Source: Kitasatospora sp. NBC_01250
GTDB lineage: Bacteria; Actinomycetota; Actinomycetes; Streptomycetales; Streptomycetaceae
Direction of reading: 5' to 3'
DNA length: 64,000 nucleotides
Assembly: GCF_036226465.1 (NCBI RefSeq)
Contig: NZ_CP108476.1
Location: 1,364,001-1,428,000 of the forward strand
This document shows positions 39,512 through 48,708 of the stretch, one piece after another; position 1 is the first letter of the stretch; each line of letters starts with the position of its first letter. A program made the translations under genes and the position numbers. Below the pieces are notes generated by a model. That model had not been told where the DNA came from and made no database searches. It was given only the letters and a program-made list of their open reading frames with translations.

Positions 39512-40816
39512 ATGACCACGACCGACCTCCCGACCGCCGGCCTGCGGGCGCGGCACCGAGCCGTGCTGCCGGCCTGGCTGGCCACCTACTACCGCGAGCC
39601 GATCGAGCTGACGCACGGCGAGGGCCGGTACGTCTGGGATGCCGAGGGCAACCGCTACCTGGACTTCTTCGGCGGCATCCTGACCACGATGACGGCTCAC
39701 GCGCTGCCCGAGGTGACCAAGGCGGTGGCCGAGCAGGCCGGCCGGATCCTGCACACATCCACCCTCTACCTCTCCTCGGCGATGGTCGAACTGGCCGAGG
39801 AGATCGCCGCGTTGTCCGGCATCCCGGACGCCAAGGTGTTCTTCACCTCCTCGGGCACGGAGGCCAATGACGCCGCACTGCTGCTGGCCACCACCTTCCG
39901 GCGCTCCAACCAGATCCTCGCGCTGCGCAACAGCTACCACGGCCGCTCCTTCTCCACCGTGGGCATCACCGGCAACACCAGCTGGTCCCCCACCAGCCTC
40001 TCGCCGCTGCAGACCCTCTTCGTGCACGGCGGGGTCCGTGACAGCGGGCCCTACGCGCGGCTGACCGACGCCGAGTTCATCGCGGCCTGCGTGACGGACC
40101 TCAAGGAGATGCTGGGCCAGGCCGAGGGGACGGTGGCCGCGCTGATCGCCGAGCCGATCCAGGGTGTCGGCGGCTTCACCCACGGGCCGGACGGTCTGCT
40201 CGCCGCCTTCAAGGAGGTCCTGGACCAGCACGGCATCCTGTGGATCAGCGATGAGGTGCAGACCGGCTGGGGCCGTACCGGTGACCACTTCTGGGGCTGG
40301 CAGGCGCACGGCCAGGCAGGCCCACCGGACATCCTCACCTTCGCCAAGGGCATCGCGAACGGGATGTCCATGGGCGGGGTGGTGGCCCGCGCGGAGGTGA
40401 TGGACTGCCTGGGCGCCAACTCCATCTCCACCTTCGGCGGCAGCCCCATCACCTGCGTGGCCGCCCTGGCCAACCTGCGCTACCTGCTGGAGCACGACCT
40501 GCAGGCCAACGCCCGCCGCACCGGAGCACTGCTGCGGGCCCAACTGGAGGCCGCCCGGCTGGAGTCACCGATCGTGCGCGAGATCCGGGGCCGCGGCCTG
40601 ATGCTCGGCGTCGCGCTGACGGATGCCGCCGCAGCCACCGCCGTCCTCGAACACGCGCGGTCCCTCGGGCTGCTGATCGGCAAGGGCGGCCGGGCCGGGG
40701 ACGCGCTGCGGATCGCCCCGCCGCTCTCCCTCACCGAGGACGAGGCCCGCGAGGGCGCGGAGCTGCTCATCGAGGCGCTGCGGCGGGCCGCCGCCGGAAC
40801 GGAGGCAGGAGCATGA
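39512..40816 (+). CDS. Class III aminotransferase (434 aa)
   Basis: PLP-dependent omega-aminotransferase fold type I. HGEGRYVWDAEGNRYLDFFGG opens the domain, VFFTSSGTEANDAALL binds the phosphate, ISDEVQTGWGRTG holds the PLP-stacking Asp, and the Schiff-base Lys is in LTFAKGIANGMSMGG. Members in this context convert beta-alanine plus pyruvate or 2-oxoglutarate to malonate semialdehyde, the step after beta-ureidopropionase. The last codons overlap the start of the dihydropyrimidinase gene (ATGA), showing tight coupling. Confidence 0.93.
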   Translation: MTTTDLPTAGLRARHRAVLPAWLATYYREPIELTHGEGRYVWDAEGNRYLDFFGGILTTMTAHALPEVTKAVAEQAGRILHTSTLYLSSAMVELAEEIAALSGIPDAKVFFTSSGTEANDAALLLATTFRRSNQILALRNSYHGRSFSTVGITGNTSWSPTSLSPLQTLFVHGGVRDSGPYARLTDAEFIAACVTDLKEMLGQAEGTVAALIAEPIQGVGGFTHGPDGLLAAFKEVLDQHGILWISDEVQTGWGRTGDHFWGWQAHGQAGPPDILTFAKGIANGMSMGGVVARAEVMDCLGANSISTFGGSPITCVAALANLRYLLEHDLQANARRTGALLRAQLEAARLESPIVREIRGRGLMLGVALTDAAAATAVLEHARSLGLLIGKGGRAGDALRIAPPLSLTEDEAREGAELLIEALRRAAAGTEAGA

Positions 40817-42216
40817 CGCGCACCCTGATCAGCGGCGGACTGGTGATCACCGCCGCCGAGGAACTCACGGCGGACGTGCTGATCGAGGACCAGCGGATCG
40901 TGGCACTCGCCAGCACCGGCAGCGAGGTGGCGGCCGGCTGGCAGGCGGACCGGGTGATCGACGCCCAGGGGCGGTACGTCATCCCCGGCGGGGTGGATGC
41001 CCACACCCATATGGAATTGCCGTTCGGCGGGACCAAAGCGTCGGACAGCTTCGAGACCGGTACCCGGGCGGCAGCCTGGGGCGGCACCACGACCATCGTG
41101 GACTTCGCCGTGCAGCAGGTGGGCGGCTCGCTGCGGGCGGGACTGGACAGCTGGCACGCCAAGGCCGAGGGCAACTGCGCGATCGACTACGCCTTCCACA
41201 CCATCGTCTCGGACGTCACCGACGACGTGCTGAAGGAACTGGACCTGCTCACCGAGAGCGGTGAATCGACCTCCTTCAAGCTCTTCATGGCCTACCCCGG
41301 CGTCTTCTACAGCGACGACGGCAGGATCCTGCGGGCGATGCAGCGCTGCGCCGGAAACGGCGGGCTGATCATGATGCACGCCGAGAACGGCATCGCGATC
41401 GACGTCCTGGTCGCGCAGGCACTGGCGGCCGGCCACACCGACCCGCGCTATCACGGCGAGGTGCGCCGGGAGCTGTTGGAGGCGGAAGCGACCCACCGGG
41501 CGATCAAGCTCGCCCAGGTGGCCGGCTCACCGCTCTACGTGGTGCACGTCTCCGCCGCCTCCGCACTGGCCGAGCTGACCGCGGCCCGGGACCAGGGGCT
41601 GCCGGTCTTCGGCGAGACCTGCCCGCAGTACCTCTTCCTCTCCACCGACAACCTCGCCGAGCCCGACTTCGAGGGCGCCAAGTACGTCTGCTCCACCCCG
41701 CTGCGCCCGCGCGAACACCAGGCGGAGCTGTGGAAGGGCCTGCGCACGGACGACCTCCAGGTCGTCTCGACCGACCACTGCCCGTTCTGCTTCGTCGGCC
41801 AGAAGGACCTGGGGCGCGGGGACTTCTCGAAGATCCCCAACGGGCTGCCCGGCGTGGAGAACCGGATGGACCTGCTGCACCAGGCGGTGGTGGAGGGCCG
41901 GATCTCCCGACGGCGCTGGATCGAGATCGCCTGCGCCGCGCCCGCCCGGATGTTCGGCCTCTACCCGCGCAAGGGCACCATCGCGCCCGGCGCCGACGCC
42001 GACGTGGTGATCTACGACCCCGCCGCGACCCAGACCATCTCGGCCGCCACCCACCACATGAACGTCGACTACTCCGCCTACGAGGGACGGCAGGTCACCG
42101 GCCGGGTGGAGACCGTGCTGTCGCGCGGCACCGTGATCCTGGAGGACGGCCGCTGGCTCGGCCGCGCCGGGCACGGGGGTTTCCTGCGACGGGGTACCTG
42201 CCAGTACCTGGGCTGA
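40813..42216 (+). CDS. hydA: Dihydropyrimidinase/D-hydantoinase (467 aa)
   Basis: Zinc amidohydrolase that opens dihydrouracil, dihydrothymine or 5-substituted hydantoins. Metal ligands are seen in GGVDAHTHMELPFGG, STSFKLFMAYPG (the carboxylated Lys), IMMHAENG, YVVHVSAASAL and VSTDHCPFC. ETCPQYLFLS and the C-terminal GTIAPGADADVVIYDP are typical. It overlaps the aminotransferase gene upstream and is followed after 91 bases by the luciferase-like enzyme. With beta-ureidopropionase it makes two consecutive steps of reductive pyrimidine catabolism. Confidence 0.95.
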   Translation: MTRTLISGGLVITAAEELTADVLIEDQRIVALASTGSEVAAGWQADRVIDAQGRYVIPGGVDAHTHMELPFGGTKASDSFETGTRAAAWGGTTTIVDFAVQQVGGSLRAGLDSWHAKAEGNCAIDYAFHTIVSDVTDDVLKELDLLTESGESTSFKLFMAYPGVFYSDDGRILRAMQRCAGNGGLIMMHAENGIAIDVLVAQALAAGHTDPRYHGEVRRELLEAEATHRAIKLAQVAGSPLYVVHVSAASALAELTAARDQGLPVFGETCPQYLFLSTDNLAEPDFEGAKYVCSTPLRPREHQAELWKGLRTDDLQVVSTDHCPFCFVGQKDLGRGDFSKIPNGLPGVENRMDLLHQAVVEGRISRRRWIEIACAAPARMFGLYPRKGTIAPGADADVVIYDPAATQTISAATHHMNVDYSAYEGRQVTGRVETVLSRGTVILEDGRWLGRAGHGGFLRRGTCQYLG

Positions 42217-42307
42217 CCCGGGCAGGCCTTCCCGCGCACCACGTCCCCGCACCGAACCCGGGTGCCCGCTCCGGGTTGCCCACCCCTTCGACGAACGGAC
42301 CCCGTGC

Positions 42308-43318
42308 ATGGACATCGGACTCGTGCTGCAGACCGACCCGCCCGCCCGACTGCTGGTGGAGCGGATGCAACGCGCCGAGGCGGCCGGCTTCAGCCATGGC
42401 TGGACCTTCGACTCCTGTGTGCTCTGGCAGGAACCCTTCGTGATCTACAGTCAGATCCTCGCTCGGACCGAGCGGCTGACAGTGGGGCCGATGGTCACCA
42501 ATCCCTCCACCCGGACCTGGGAGGTGACCGCCTCGCTCTTCGCGACCCTCAACGACATGTTCGGCAACCGGACCGTCTGCGGCATCGGGCGCGGGGACTC
42601 CGCGATGCGGGTGGCCGGGCGGCGCCCGGCCACCCTGGCCCGGCTCAGCGAGGCCATGCACGCGATCAAGGAGCTGGCCGAGGGACGCCCGGTGGTGGTC
42701 GACGGCACCGAACTGCGCCTGCCCTGGGTCAGGGACGGCCACCTGCCGATCTGGATGGGCGCCTACGGCCCCAGGGCCCTGGAGCTGACCGGCCGCCAGG
42801 CGGACGGCTTCATCCTGCAACTGGCCGACCCGTATCTGACCGAATACATGATCAAGGCGGTGCGGTCGGCCGCGACGGCCGCCGGTCGAGACCCGGACTC
42901 GGTGCGCATCTGCGTCGCGGCCCCGGCCTACGTCACGGCGGACGACTCTCCGGCCGCGCTGGCCCACGCCCGTGAACAGTGCCGCTGGTTCGGGGGCATG
43001 GTGGGCAACCACGTCGCCGACCTGGTCACCCACTACGGCGAGCACTCGGACCTGGTCCCGGAGGCGCTCACCGCCTACATCAAGGACCGGCAGGGCTACG
43101 ACTACAGCCACCACGGACGCGCGGACAACCCCGACACCGGGTTCGTACCGGACGAGATCGTGGACCGGTTCTGCCTGATCGGCCCGCCGGCCGCCCACCT
43201 CGCCCGGCTGGAGCAGTTGCGCTCGCTCGGCGTCGACCAGTTCGCCGTCTACGCGATGCACGACGCGATCGAGACGACCATCGACCTGTACGGCAGCGCG
43301 GTGATCCCACAGCTGTGA
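42308..43318 (+). CDS. Luciferase-like (LLM) flavin/F420 oxidoreductase, possible pyrimidine-ring reductase (336 aa)
   Basis: TIM-barrel enzyme of the luciferase-like monooxygenase superfamily: MDIGLVLQTDPPARLLVERM, TFDSCVLWQEPFVIYSQILA, LTVGPMVTNPSTR, GIGRGDSAMRVAGRRPA and LPIWMGAYGPRALELTGRQADGFIL (split by normal family residues). The profile matches a subfamily that I remember as F420-dependent (CPS_4043-like) and as a frequent neighbour of hydantoinase genes. No dihydropyrimidine dehydrogenase is present in the operon, so this enzyme may supply the first, reductive step or an alternative oxidation. ATG at 42308 is chosen; GTG upstream is possible. Confidence 0.85.
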   Translation: MDIGLVLQTDPPARLLVERMQRAEAAGFSHGWTFDSCVLWQEPFVIYSQILARTERLTVGPMVTNPSTRTWEVTASLFATLNDMFGNRTVCGIGRGDSAMRVAGRRPATLARLSEAMHAIKELAEGRPVVVDGTELRLPWVRDGHLPIWMGAYGPRALELTGRQADGFILQLADPYLTEYMIKAVRSAATAAGRDPDSVRICVAAPAYVTADDSPAALAHAREQCRWFGGMVGNHVADLVTHYGEHSDLVPEALTAYIKDRQGYDYSHHGRADNPDTGFVPDEIVDRFCLIGPPAAHLARLEQLRSLGVDQFAVYAMHDAIETTIDLYGSAVIPQL

Positions 43319-43365
43319 TCCCACAGTTCTGAGCGCACAGTTGTGATCCCACGGTTCTGAGCGCA
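43301..43365. repeat. Direct repeats at the end of the LLM gene
   Basis: GTGATCCCACAG occurs at 43301, and two longer copies, GTGATCCCAC(A/G)GTTCTGAGCGCA, begin at 43315 and 43343 (28-base period). The first copy includes the last codons of the LLM gene, so the repeat seems to have grown out of its 3' end. Confidence 0.8.
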
Positions 43366-43430
43366 AGGCCGGGGGCTAGGATCCGTGACGGGTCGTCAGC
43401 AGACCCGATCACACGGATCCGGAGGCGGAC

Positions 43431-44564
43431 TTGACTGTGACAGCACCGAGCAACCCGGCACAGACCAGGGTGCAGGAGATCCTCGACGAACTCACCGTCA
43501 CCGGCGAGGAGACCGGCATCCAGGTCGCCGCCTACCTTGACGGGGAGCTCGTGGTCGACGCCTGGTCGGGCCTCGCCGACGTGGCGAGCGGGGCGCTGAT
43601 GGAGGGCGAGACCCTGGTGCCCTCCTGGTCGACCGGCAAGGGGGTCGCCGCAACGCTGGTGGCCGTCCTGGTCGACCAGCGGATACTCGACTACGACGCT
43701 CCGATCAGCAGCTACTGGCCGGAGTTCGGGGCGCAGGGCAAGCAGCAGATCACCCTGGGCCAGTTGCTCTCGCACTCCGCCGGAGTGCCGCAGCTGCGCC
43801 CCGACCTGTCCCCGGAGGAACTGCTCGACCCACCGACCGTCGCCGCGTGGCTGGCCGCGCAGCCACCGCTGTGGGCCCCGGGCACCGCCACGGGCTACCA
43901 CGCATGGACCTTTGGCGTGCTGCTCGCCGAGATCCTGCACCGGAGTACTGGCCGCAGCTGTGAGCAGCTGCTCCGCGACGAACTCGCCGCCCCGCTCGGC
44001 GTCGCCGACACCCTGCTCTTCTCGGTCCCCGACCAGCTGCTGCCCCGGCTGGCCACCTGCTACGACGGCACCTGGGCGGCCCGGCTGGCCGCCATGCCGG
44101 ACGACTCGCCCTTCCTGGTGTGCGCGCCGCGGACGGTCTCCCCGGTGGCCGAACTCGCGAACCGGGCCGACTTCCGGCGTACCGCGCTGCCGGCCAACAG
44201 CACCCTGACCGCCCGGGCCGCCGCCCGGATGTACGCGATGCTCGCCTGTGGCGAGGTCGACGGCGTCCGGCTGCTCTCCGACGCCGCGCTGAAGACGGCC
44301 ACCGCCCCGCGCACCCTCGGGGTCGACCGGATACTCGGACTGCCGATACCGAAGTCCTACGGCTTCATGCTCGGCGGTCCAGGATCGGGCATCCGCACCG
44401 GTGACCAGGCGTTCGGCATGAGCGGCTCCGGGGGCAGCGGGGCCTACGCCGATCCGCTGCACCGCTTCTCCTTCGCGCTGACGAAGAATCGGATGGCCAT
44501 GAACGGAACGGACGAGCGGATCGTCCGCGCGATCCACGCTGCCCTCGGCATCGCGGCCGGCTGA
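43431..44564 (+). CDS. Serine hydrolase, EstB/beta-lactamase-like (377 aa)
   Basis: Esterase or peptidase of the class C beta-lactamase superfamily. The S-x-x-K is in PSWSTGKGVAATL, the tyrosine motif is GYHAWTFGVLL (Y-x-A instead of Y-x-N), and the third box is FGMSGSGGSGAYADP. The Y-x-A form is typical of EstB-type carboxylesterases and CocE-like proteins rather than true beta-lactamases. The TTG at 43431 is five bases after GGAGG, giving better spacing than the in-frame GTG at 43437. Confidence 0.88.
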   Translation: MTVTAPSNPAQTRVQEILDELTVTGEETGIQVAAYLDGELVVDAWSGLADVASGALMEGETLVPSWSTGKGVAATLVAVLVDQRILDYDAPISSYWPEFGAQGKQQITLGQLLSHSAGVPQLRPDLSPEELLDPPTVAAWLAAQPPLWAPGTATGYHAWTFGVLLAEILHRSTGRSCEQLLRDELAAPLGVADTLLFSVPDQLLPRLATCYDGTWAARLAAMPDDSPFLVCAPRTVSPVAELANRADFRRTALPANSTLTARAAARMYAMLACGEVDGVRLLSDAALKTATAPRTLGVDRILGLPIPKSYGFMLGGPGSGIRTGDQAFGMSGSGGSGAYADPLHRFSFALTKNRMAMNGTDERIVRAIHAALGIAAG

Positions 44565-44598
44565 GGCCTCCGGGGCGCCGGTCCAGGGCTCCGGCCGC

Positions 44599-45495
44599 TC
44601 AGGCCACGTGGACGATGGGGGCAGCCTCGGTGGCCGGGCCAGGTGGGACGGCCGCGGCGGGTGCGGCGCCGAAGCGAGCCAGGTAGTGCCAGACCCGCTT
44701 GAGTGCCTGCTCGTCGTAGCGGCCGGTGCGTGCGGCTGCTCCGATGATGCCCGGGTCGAGGAGCCCGTCCTCGGCCAGCTCGGCCCCGAGGTCCACGAAC
44801 TCCTGCCCCCGGAACTCCGGGTGGCGCCGGAGTTCCTCGACTCCGAGCCGGTAGCCGCCGTGCCACTCGACCCGGCAGGGCAGCAGGCGAGCGGCGGCCT
44901 CGACCTCCGTCCCCTGGTAGCACGGGTCCAGAACCAGCGCCTCCACATGCTGGTCGAACAGGACGGGCCCGTGCACCTGGGCCTCGATGTAGTCGTCCAG
45001 GGCGTCCCTGCTGTCGGCGGCGGCCAGCTCCACCAGTGACATGGCCGACGCGACGCCGAAGTCCTCGGGCTCGGCGGCGCTGTCCGGGTAGCAGAAGGTG
45101 GCCCGGGTGAGTGCTTCGCACGCCAGGCGGAAGTGCGCCGACCCGAACCGCGGCGCCGCACCCACCACTTGGCGTCGGAAGTTCAGCGCCCCGTAGATCG
45201 GGCGCTCATCGGCGGGCGCGTCGTCATAGGCCCCGCCGAAGATCCGCTGCTCCCACCGCCAGCGGTCGCCGCCCTGACGGGCGGTCAACCCGCCATTGCT
45301 GGTCCCGGTCACGAACTGCGACCGGTACACCCCGTCGGCCGCCATCGCGCGCAGGATGGGCCGACCGCCCACCAAGCGGTCGGGGTGGAAGTTCAGCGTC
45401 AGCCGCAGCTGCGGATCGACCGGTACTCCGGTGGACCGGGCAGCGACGTGACGGATGGCCCGTAGCCGCCTGGGCTCCTCGGAGTCGGTACGCAC
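44599..45495 (-). CDS. DUF3626 domain protein (298 aa)
   Basis: A single-domain cytoplasmic protein with LTLNFHPDR, YRSQFVTGTSNGGLTA, RWEQRIFGGAYDDA, RPIYGALNFRR and FGSAHFRLACEALTRATFC. These conserved blocks belong to the DUF3626 family, whose function is unknown; the order of His, Arg, Gly and Ser clusters suggests an enzyme. It converges on the serine hydrolase with 34 bases between the stops. Confidence 0.85.
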   Translation of the reverse strand: MRTDSEEPRRLRAIRHVAARSTGVPVDPQLRLTLNFHPDRLVGGRPILRAMAADGVYRSQFVTGTSNGGLTARQGGDRWRWEQRIFGGAYDDAPADERPIYGALNFRRQVVGAAPRFGSAHFRLACEALTRATFCYPDSAAEPEDFGVASAMSLVELAAADSRDALDDYIEAQVHGPVLFDQHVEALVLDPCYQGTEVEAAARLLPCRVEWHGGYRLGVEELRRHPEFRGQEFVDLGAELAEDGLLDPGIIGAAARTGRYDEQALKRVWHYLARFGAAPAAAVPPGPATEAAPIVHVA

Positions 45496-45572
45496 GGTCG
45501 AAGTCTGCCGCAGACCGGTGGCGGGGTGGGAGCCGGGGTCGGTCGTTCAGTGGGCTCGACCAGGACGGCCGA

Positions 45573-45986
45573 TCAGGGTGTCTCGTGCCGGTCCGCAACA
45601 ACGGGCGGCGGCCGGCGGATGACCACACGCCCGGAGCCGAGGTCGATCCGGCGATCGAGCGGAGCGCCCGGCTCCGCGTCCTCACGAAGGACCAGTCGCC
45701 GCTCCTTCTCCTCGGCCACGTGCCGCTGGCTCGGGGAGAGCAGGGTGTGAATCTCGTTGATCACGCTGAACATCGACCCGGCGCCGACTTCAGCCTCGCG
45801 TTTTCGCCAGTAGATCCAGCCGTGCCGCTCCATCCACAGCAAGGCCTGATCGATGAGGAGCAGCGCGGGTACCGCCGCCACCACCCCGAGGAATATGTTC
45901 ATCGCCCACTTCCGACTGAAGATGCCGCCTGCCGAAGATGTCGGCCTGCCTGGTTGCTCCACTGCTGCCGCCTCGGCGGCGTTCAT
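45573..45986 (-). CDS. Membrane protein with C-terminal DUF6191 domain (137 aa)
   Basis: One membrane helix (MNIFLGVVAAVPALLLIDQAL) and a cytoplasmic tail with SVINEIHTLLSPSQRHVAEEK and RIDLGSGRVVIRRPP, the small DUF6191 domain found almost only in actinomycetes. Its function is unknown. I chose the ATG at 45986 (AGGACGGG upstream); an internal ATG at 45902 begins exactly at the membrane helix and is a good alternative. Confidence 0.7.
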   Translation of the reverse strand: MNAAEAAAVEQPGRPTSSAGGIFSRKWAMNIFLGVVAAVPALLLIDQALLWMERHGWIYWRKREAEVGAGSMFSVINEIHTLLSPSQRHVAEEKERRLVLREDAEPGAPLDRRIDLGSGRVVIRRPPPVVADRHETP

Positions 45987-46245
45987 CCCGTCCTGACAAC
46001 GGAGCGGCCGGTACCAACGTGCCCGTTCGACTGCGGAGCGCCCGGGCCGGTGGAATCCGCTGTGGAGTTGAGAAGGATCGAGGATCGGGCCGAGCTCGGT
46101 CACCTGCGGCGAGGCGACCGGGCCCGGAGGCTGGAGCTGACGGTGGCGGCGGGATCGTTCATGGTGGGTGCCTCTCCGGGAGTCTCTGCGGGGCCGGTGG
46201 TTCCGACACGACCAACATGCGGCAGTCCGCAGGCGGTGTCGATGG

Positions 46246-46350
46246 GTTTCCCGTTTCCCGTCGAGGCTGGGAAACGGGCCCTGCGGGAAACCCGGTGGGA
46301 AACACCGTGCGACCGGTGGCAGGAAACACCGCGGGGAAACACCGGGAAAC
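46246..46350. repeat. Cluster of GGGAAAC/GTTTCCC heptamers
   Basis: GTTTCCC at 46246 and 46253, GGGAAAC at 46269, 46285, 46297, 46334 and 46344, plus AGGAAAC at 46321: eight sites in 105 bases. The surrounding gap (45987-46438, 452 bases) has no convincing gene; a 20-codon minus-strand frame at 46100-46162 is too weak to call. The cluster lies between the divergent DUF6191 and lipoprotein genes and looks like a multi-site binding region. Confidence 0.75.
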
Positions 46351-46438
46351 CTGGGCGGGCCCGGGGACTGGCGGATGACGTCGGGGGACGGGAGTTGACG
46401 GCCGGTCTCCTGCCGGCCCGCCGGCTCGTTGAACCGGC

Positions 46439-47239
46439 ATGGACCATGACCTCGCTTCTCTCCCCCGTCCGGCCCGCGATGACCGACGCATGCCCCGGCC
46501 GCTGCGCCGCGCGCTGCTGCGGGCCGTCGTCGCCGGACTGGGCTGCGCCGTCGCGCTGACCGTGGCGGGCTGCGAGGAGCAGGTGCCCGCCCGGCTCGAC
46601 GACCCTGCGACTCCGATGTCGTCCCTTGCCGGGTCGCCCGGGCCGAGCGGGACGGCCACGGCCGGGGCGCCGCCGCCCGTTCGGTCGCACGTGGCGCCGA
46701 GCGACAGCTTCGAGCTGCGCGAGGAGCAGCGGGCGGGCAGCGCGCCGGTGTCGCCCGGCGCTGGGACCGGGCTGTCGTCGACGGCCGACAGCCCCGGCTC
46801 CCCCTCGGCCCCGTCGGGCGGTTCGGCCGAGCCGAACCGGGCCGAGACGCCGGGCAGCAGTTCGACGGCCGAGGACGACCAGTCACCCGGACCGACCGGA
46901 CCTCCACCGCTCCGGCCCGCGCACCCCGATGGGTCGGGCTCGGGGGCGACGCGGGGCCCGGCCGGACATGCGAGCCGTCCCGGGCGTGGCGGGCCGCCGA
47001 CCGCGGCTCGTCCGGCGCCCTCACCGGCGCCGCCGCCCAGGCCGTCCGACAGCGGGCCCGGGTCCGCGGGCGGCTCGGCGCCCGGCACACCGGCCGGTGG
47101 CGGCCCCGCGGTCGGCGGCGGGACCGGCGGGGCAGGCGGGGCAGGCGGCACCGGGGTCTGCGGCTTGGCACAGACCTACGGGCAGTGGCCGGCCGACTCC
47201 GATCAGGCCAGGATCTGCCGCGGTGTCTACGGTGGCTGA
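46439..47239 (+). CDS. Ser/Pro/Gly-rich lipoprotein (266 aa)
   Basis: Lipobox VALTVAGC at about residue 45 (from the ATG at 46439) follows an Arg-rich n-region; a second ATG at 46490 would give a normal 28-residue lipoprotein signal and may be the real start. The mature protein is almost entirely low-complexity Ser/Thr/Pro/Gly, suited to span the wall, and ends in a short folded tail VCGLAQTYGQWPADS with two Cys (ending ICRGVYGG). Such wall-spanning lipoproteins often hold a C-terminal peptide outside the wall. Unknown function. Confidence 0.65.
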   Translation: MDHDLASLPRPARDDRRMPRPLRRALLRAVVAGLGCAVALTVAGCEEQVPARLDDPATPMSSLAGSPGPSGTATAGAPPPVRSHVAPSDSFELREEQRAGSAPVSPGAGTGLSSTADSPGSPSAPSGGSAEPNRAETPGSSSTAEDDQSPGPTGPPPLRPAHPDGSGSGATRGPAGHASRPGRGGPPTAARPAPSPAPPPRPSDSGPGSAGGSAPGTPAGGGPAVGGGTGGAGGAGGTGVCGLAQTYGQWPADSDQARICRGVYGG

Positions 47240-47353
47240 CGGCCCGTGGGCGAACACCGGTTGCCCGTCCCGGGTGTGACAGCATGCTGGCGACCGGCTC
47301 GAATCGTCAGGCCGCTGCCCAGGGCCGGACTCACTCGTCGCTTTGGAGGAATC

Positions 47354-47647
47354 ATGATCGCCGCGTTCAGCGTCACCCCGCTCGGCATCGGTGAGGACGT
47401 GGCCGAGGCCGTGGCCGCCGCCGTACGGGTCGTCCGGGCCAGTGGGCTGCCGAATCAGACCGACGCGATGTTCACCTCGATCGAGGGCGACTGGGACGAG
47501 GTGATGAGCGTGATCAAGGAGGCCGTGGAGGCGGTGAAGCCCTTCGCCAGCCGGGTCAGCACGGTGATCAAGATCGACGACCGGGCCGGCGTCACCGACG
47601 GGCTGACCCGGAAGATGGCCTCGCTGGAACGGCACCTCGCGGGCTGA
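47354..47647 (+). CDS. MTH1187-family thiamine-binding protein (97 aa)
   Basis: Small ferredoxin-like protein: [45 protein letters not shown], and [13 protein letters not shown]. The MTH1187/YkoF-like fold binds thiamine or its pyrimidine in several bacteria. GGAGGA lies seven bases before the ATG. It converges on the amidohydrolase gene. Confidence 0.88.
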   Translation: MIAAFSVTPLGIGEDVAEAVAAAVRVVRASGLPNQTDAMFTSIEGDWDEVMSVIKEAVEAVKPFASRVSTVIKIDDRAGVTDGLTRKMASLERHLAG

Positions 47648-47679
47648 AAGGGCGGGCCGGGACGCACCGGGCCCGGGGC

Positions 47680-48621
47680 TCACCTCCCGAAGAGCCGGGC
47701 GGCGTTCTGATAGCAGACCGCGCGGAGCCAGTCGTCGCCGAGGTCGAGCCCGGCCAGCGAGTCCAGCGCGTGCAGGTAGGGGTACGGGATGTTCGGGTAG
47801 TCGGTGCCGAGCAGGATCCGGTCCCCCAACTCCAGCAGGCGCGGCCGAAGGTCGGGCGGGAACGGCGAATGCCGCTCGGTGAACTCGGTGAAGGCCATCG
47901 TGGTGTCCAGGTGGACCGCCGGGTACCTGGCCGCCAGGTCGAGGAACTCGGCGTACTCGGGCAGTCCGAGATGGGCCACGATCAGCGGGAGCGCCGGATG
48001 GCGGGCCATCACCTCGGCCATCGGGCCGGGCCCGGTGTGCTTGCCCGGTGCCGGCCCGGAGCCGCAGTGGGTGACCACCGGGATCCCGCGCTCGGCGAGC
48101 AGACCCCAGACGCCGTCCAACAGCGGATCGGTCGGGTCGTAGCCGCCCACCTGGAGGTGGGCCTTGAAGACCCGGGCACCGCCGTCGACCGCCTCGGCCA
48201 CGTAGCGCTCGGCGCCCGGCTCCGGGAAGAAGGTCGCGGTGTGCAGGCAGTCCGGGGTCCGCGCGGCGAACCCGGCCGCCCAGCCGTTGAGCCACTCGGC
48301 CATCCCCGCCTTGTGCGGGTAGAGCATCGCGGTGAACGCGCGGACGCCGAAGCCCCGCAGCACAGCCAGGCGTTCGGCCTCGTCCTCGCGGTAGGTGATG
48401 CCCCACTCCCGGCCGATCAGCGGACCGGCCGCATCGAAGTAGGCCCACACCTTGGCCAGCACGTTCTCGGGCATGAAGTGGGTGTGCACGTCGATCAGGC
48501 CGGGCAGGCCGAGCCGCTGCCAGAACGCGGTGACCCCGGCGGCCTCGGCCGCCGTACCCGGGGCGGCACCGGGAGCCGTTGCCGCGTCCCGGCCTGCCGC
48601 GCGCTGCTGGTCCTCCGCCAT
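47680..48621 (-). CDS. Amidohydrolase-family (ACMSD-like) protein (313 aa)
   Basis: TIM-barrel metal hydrolase or decarboxylase of the aminocarboxymuconate semialdehyde decarboxylase-like subgroup. The metal site begins with LIDVHTHFMP, then a His in VVTHCGSGPAPGKH, LIVAHLGLPEYAEFLDLA and the Asp of ILLGTDYPNIPYPY. The substrate is unknown. ATG at 48621 follows GAGAGGTGGG and a 25-residue Ala/Gly N-terminal stretch. A perfect 16-bp palindrome lies 88 bases upstream of the start. Confidence 0.88.
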   Translation of the reverse strand: MAEDQQRAAGRDAATAPGAAPGTAAEAAGVTAFWQRLGLPGLIDVHTHFMPENVLAKVWAYFDAAGPLIGREWGITYREDEAERLAVLRGFGVRAFTAMLYPHKAGMAEWLNGWAAGFAARTPDCLHTATFFPEPGAERYVAEAVDGGARVFKAHLQVGGYDPTDPLLDGVWGLLAERGIPVVTHCGSGPAPGKHTGPGPMAEVMARHPALPLIVAHLGLPEYAEFLDLAARYPAVHLDTTMAFTEFTERHSPFPPDLRPRLLELGDRILLGTDYPNIPYPYLHALDSLAGLDLGDDWLRAVCYQNAARLFGR

Positions 48622-48708
48622 CCGACGCCCACCTCTCCCGGTCTCGCTCTCGATCGTGCCTGGGCTCCAGGCCATCGAATGCCTGATGGTGCGATCACCA
48701 CAGCACAA

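Noticed and set aside
46100..46162. 20-codon minus-strand frame MNDPAATVSSSLRARSPRRR
   Set aside because: GGAGAGG lies upstream, but the peptide is too short and without conserved features.
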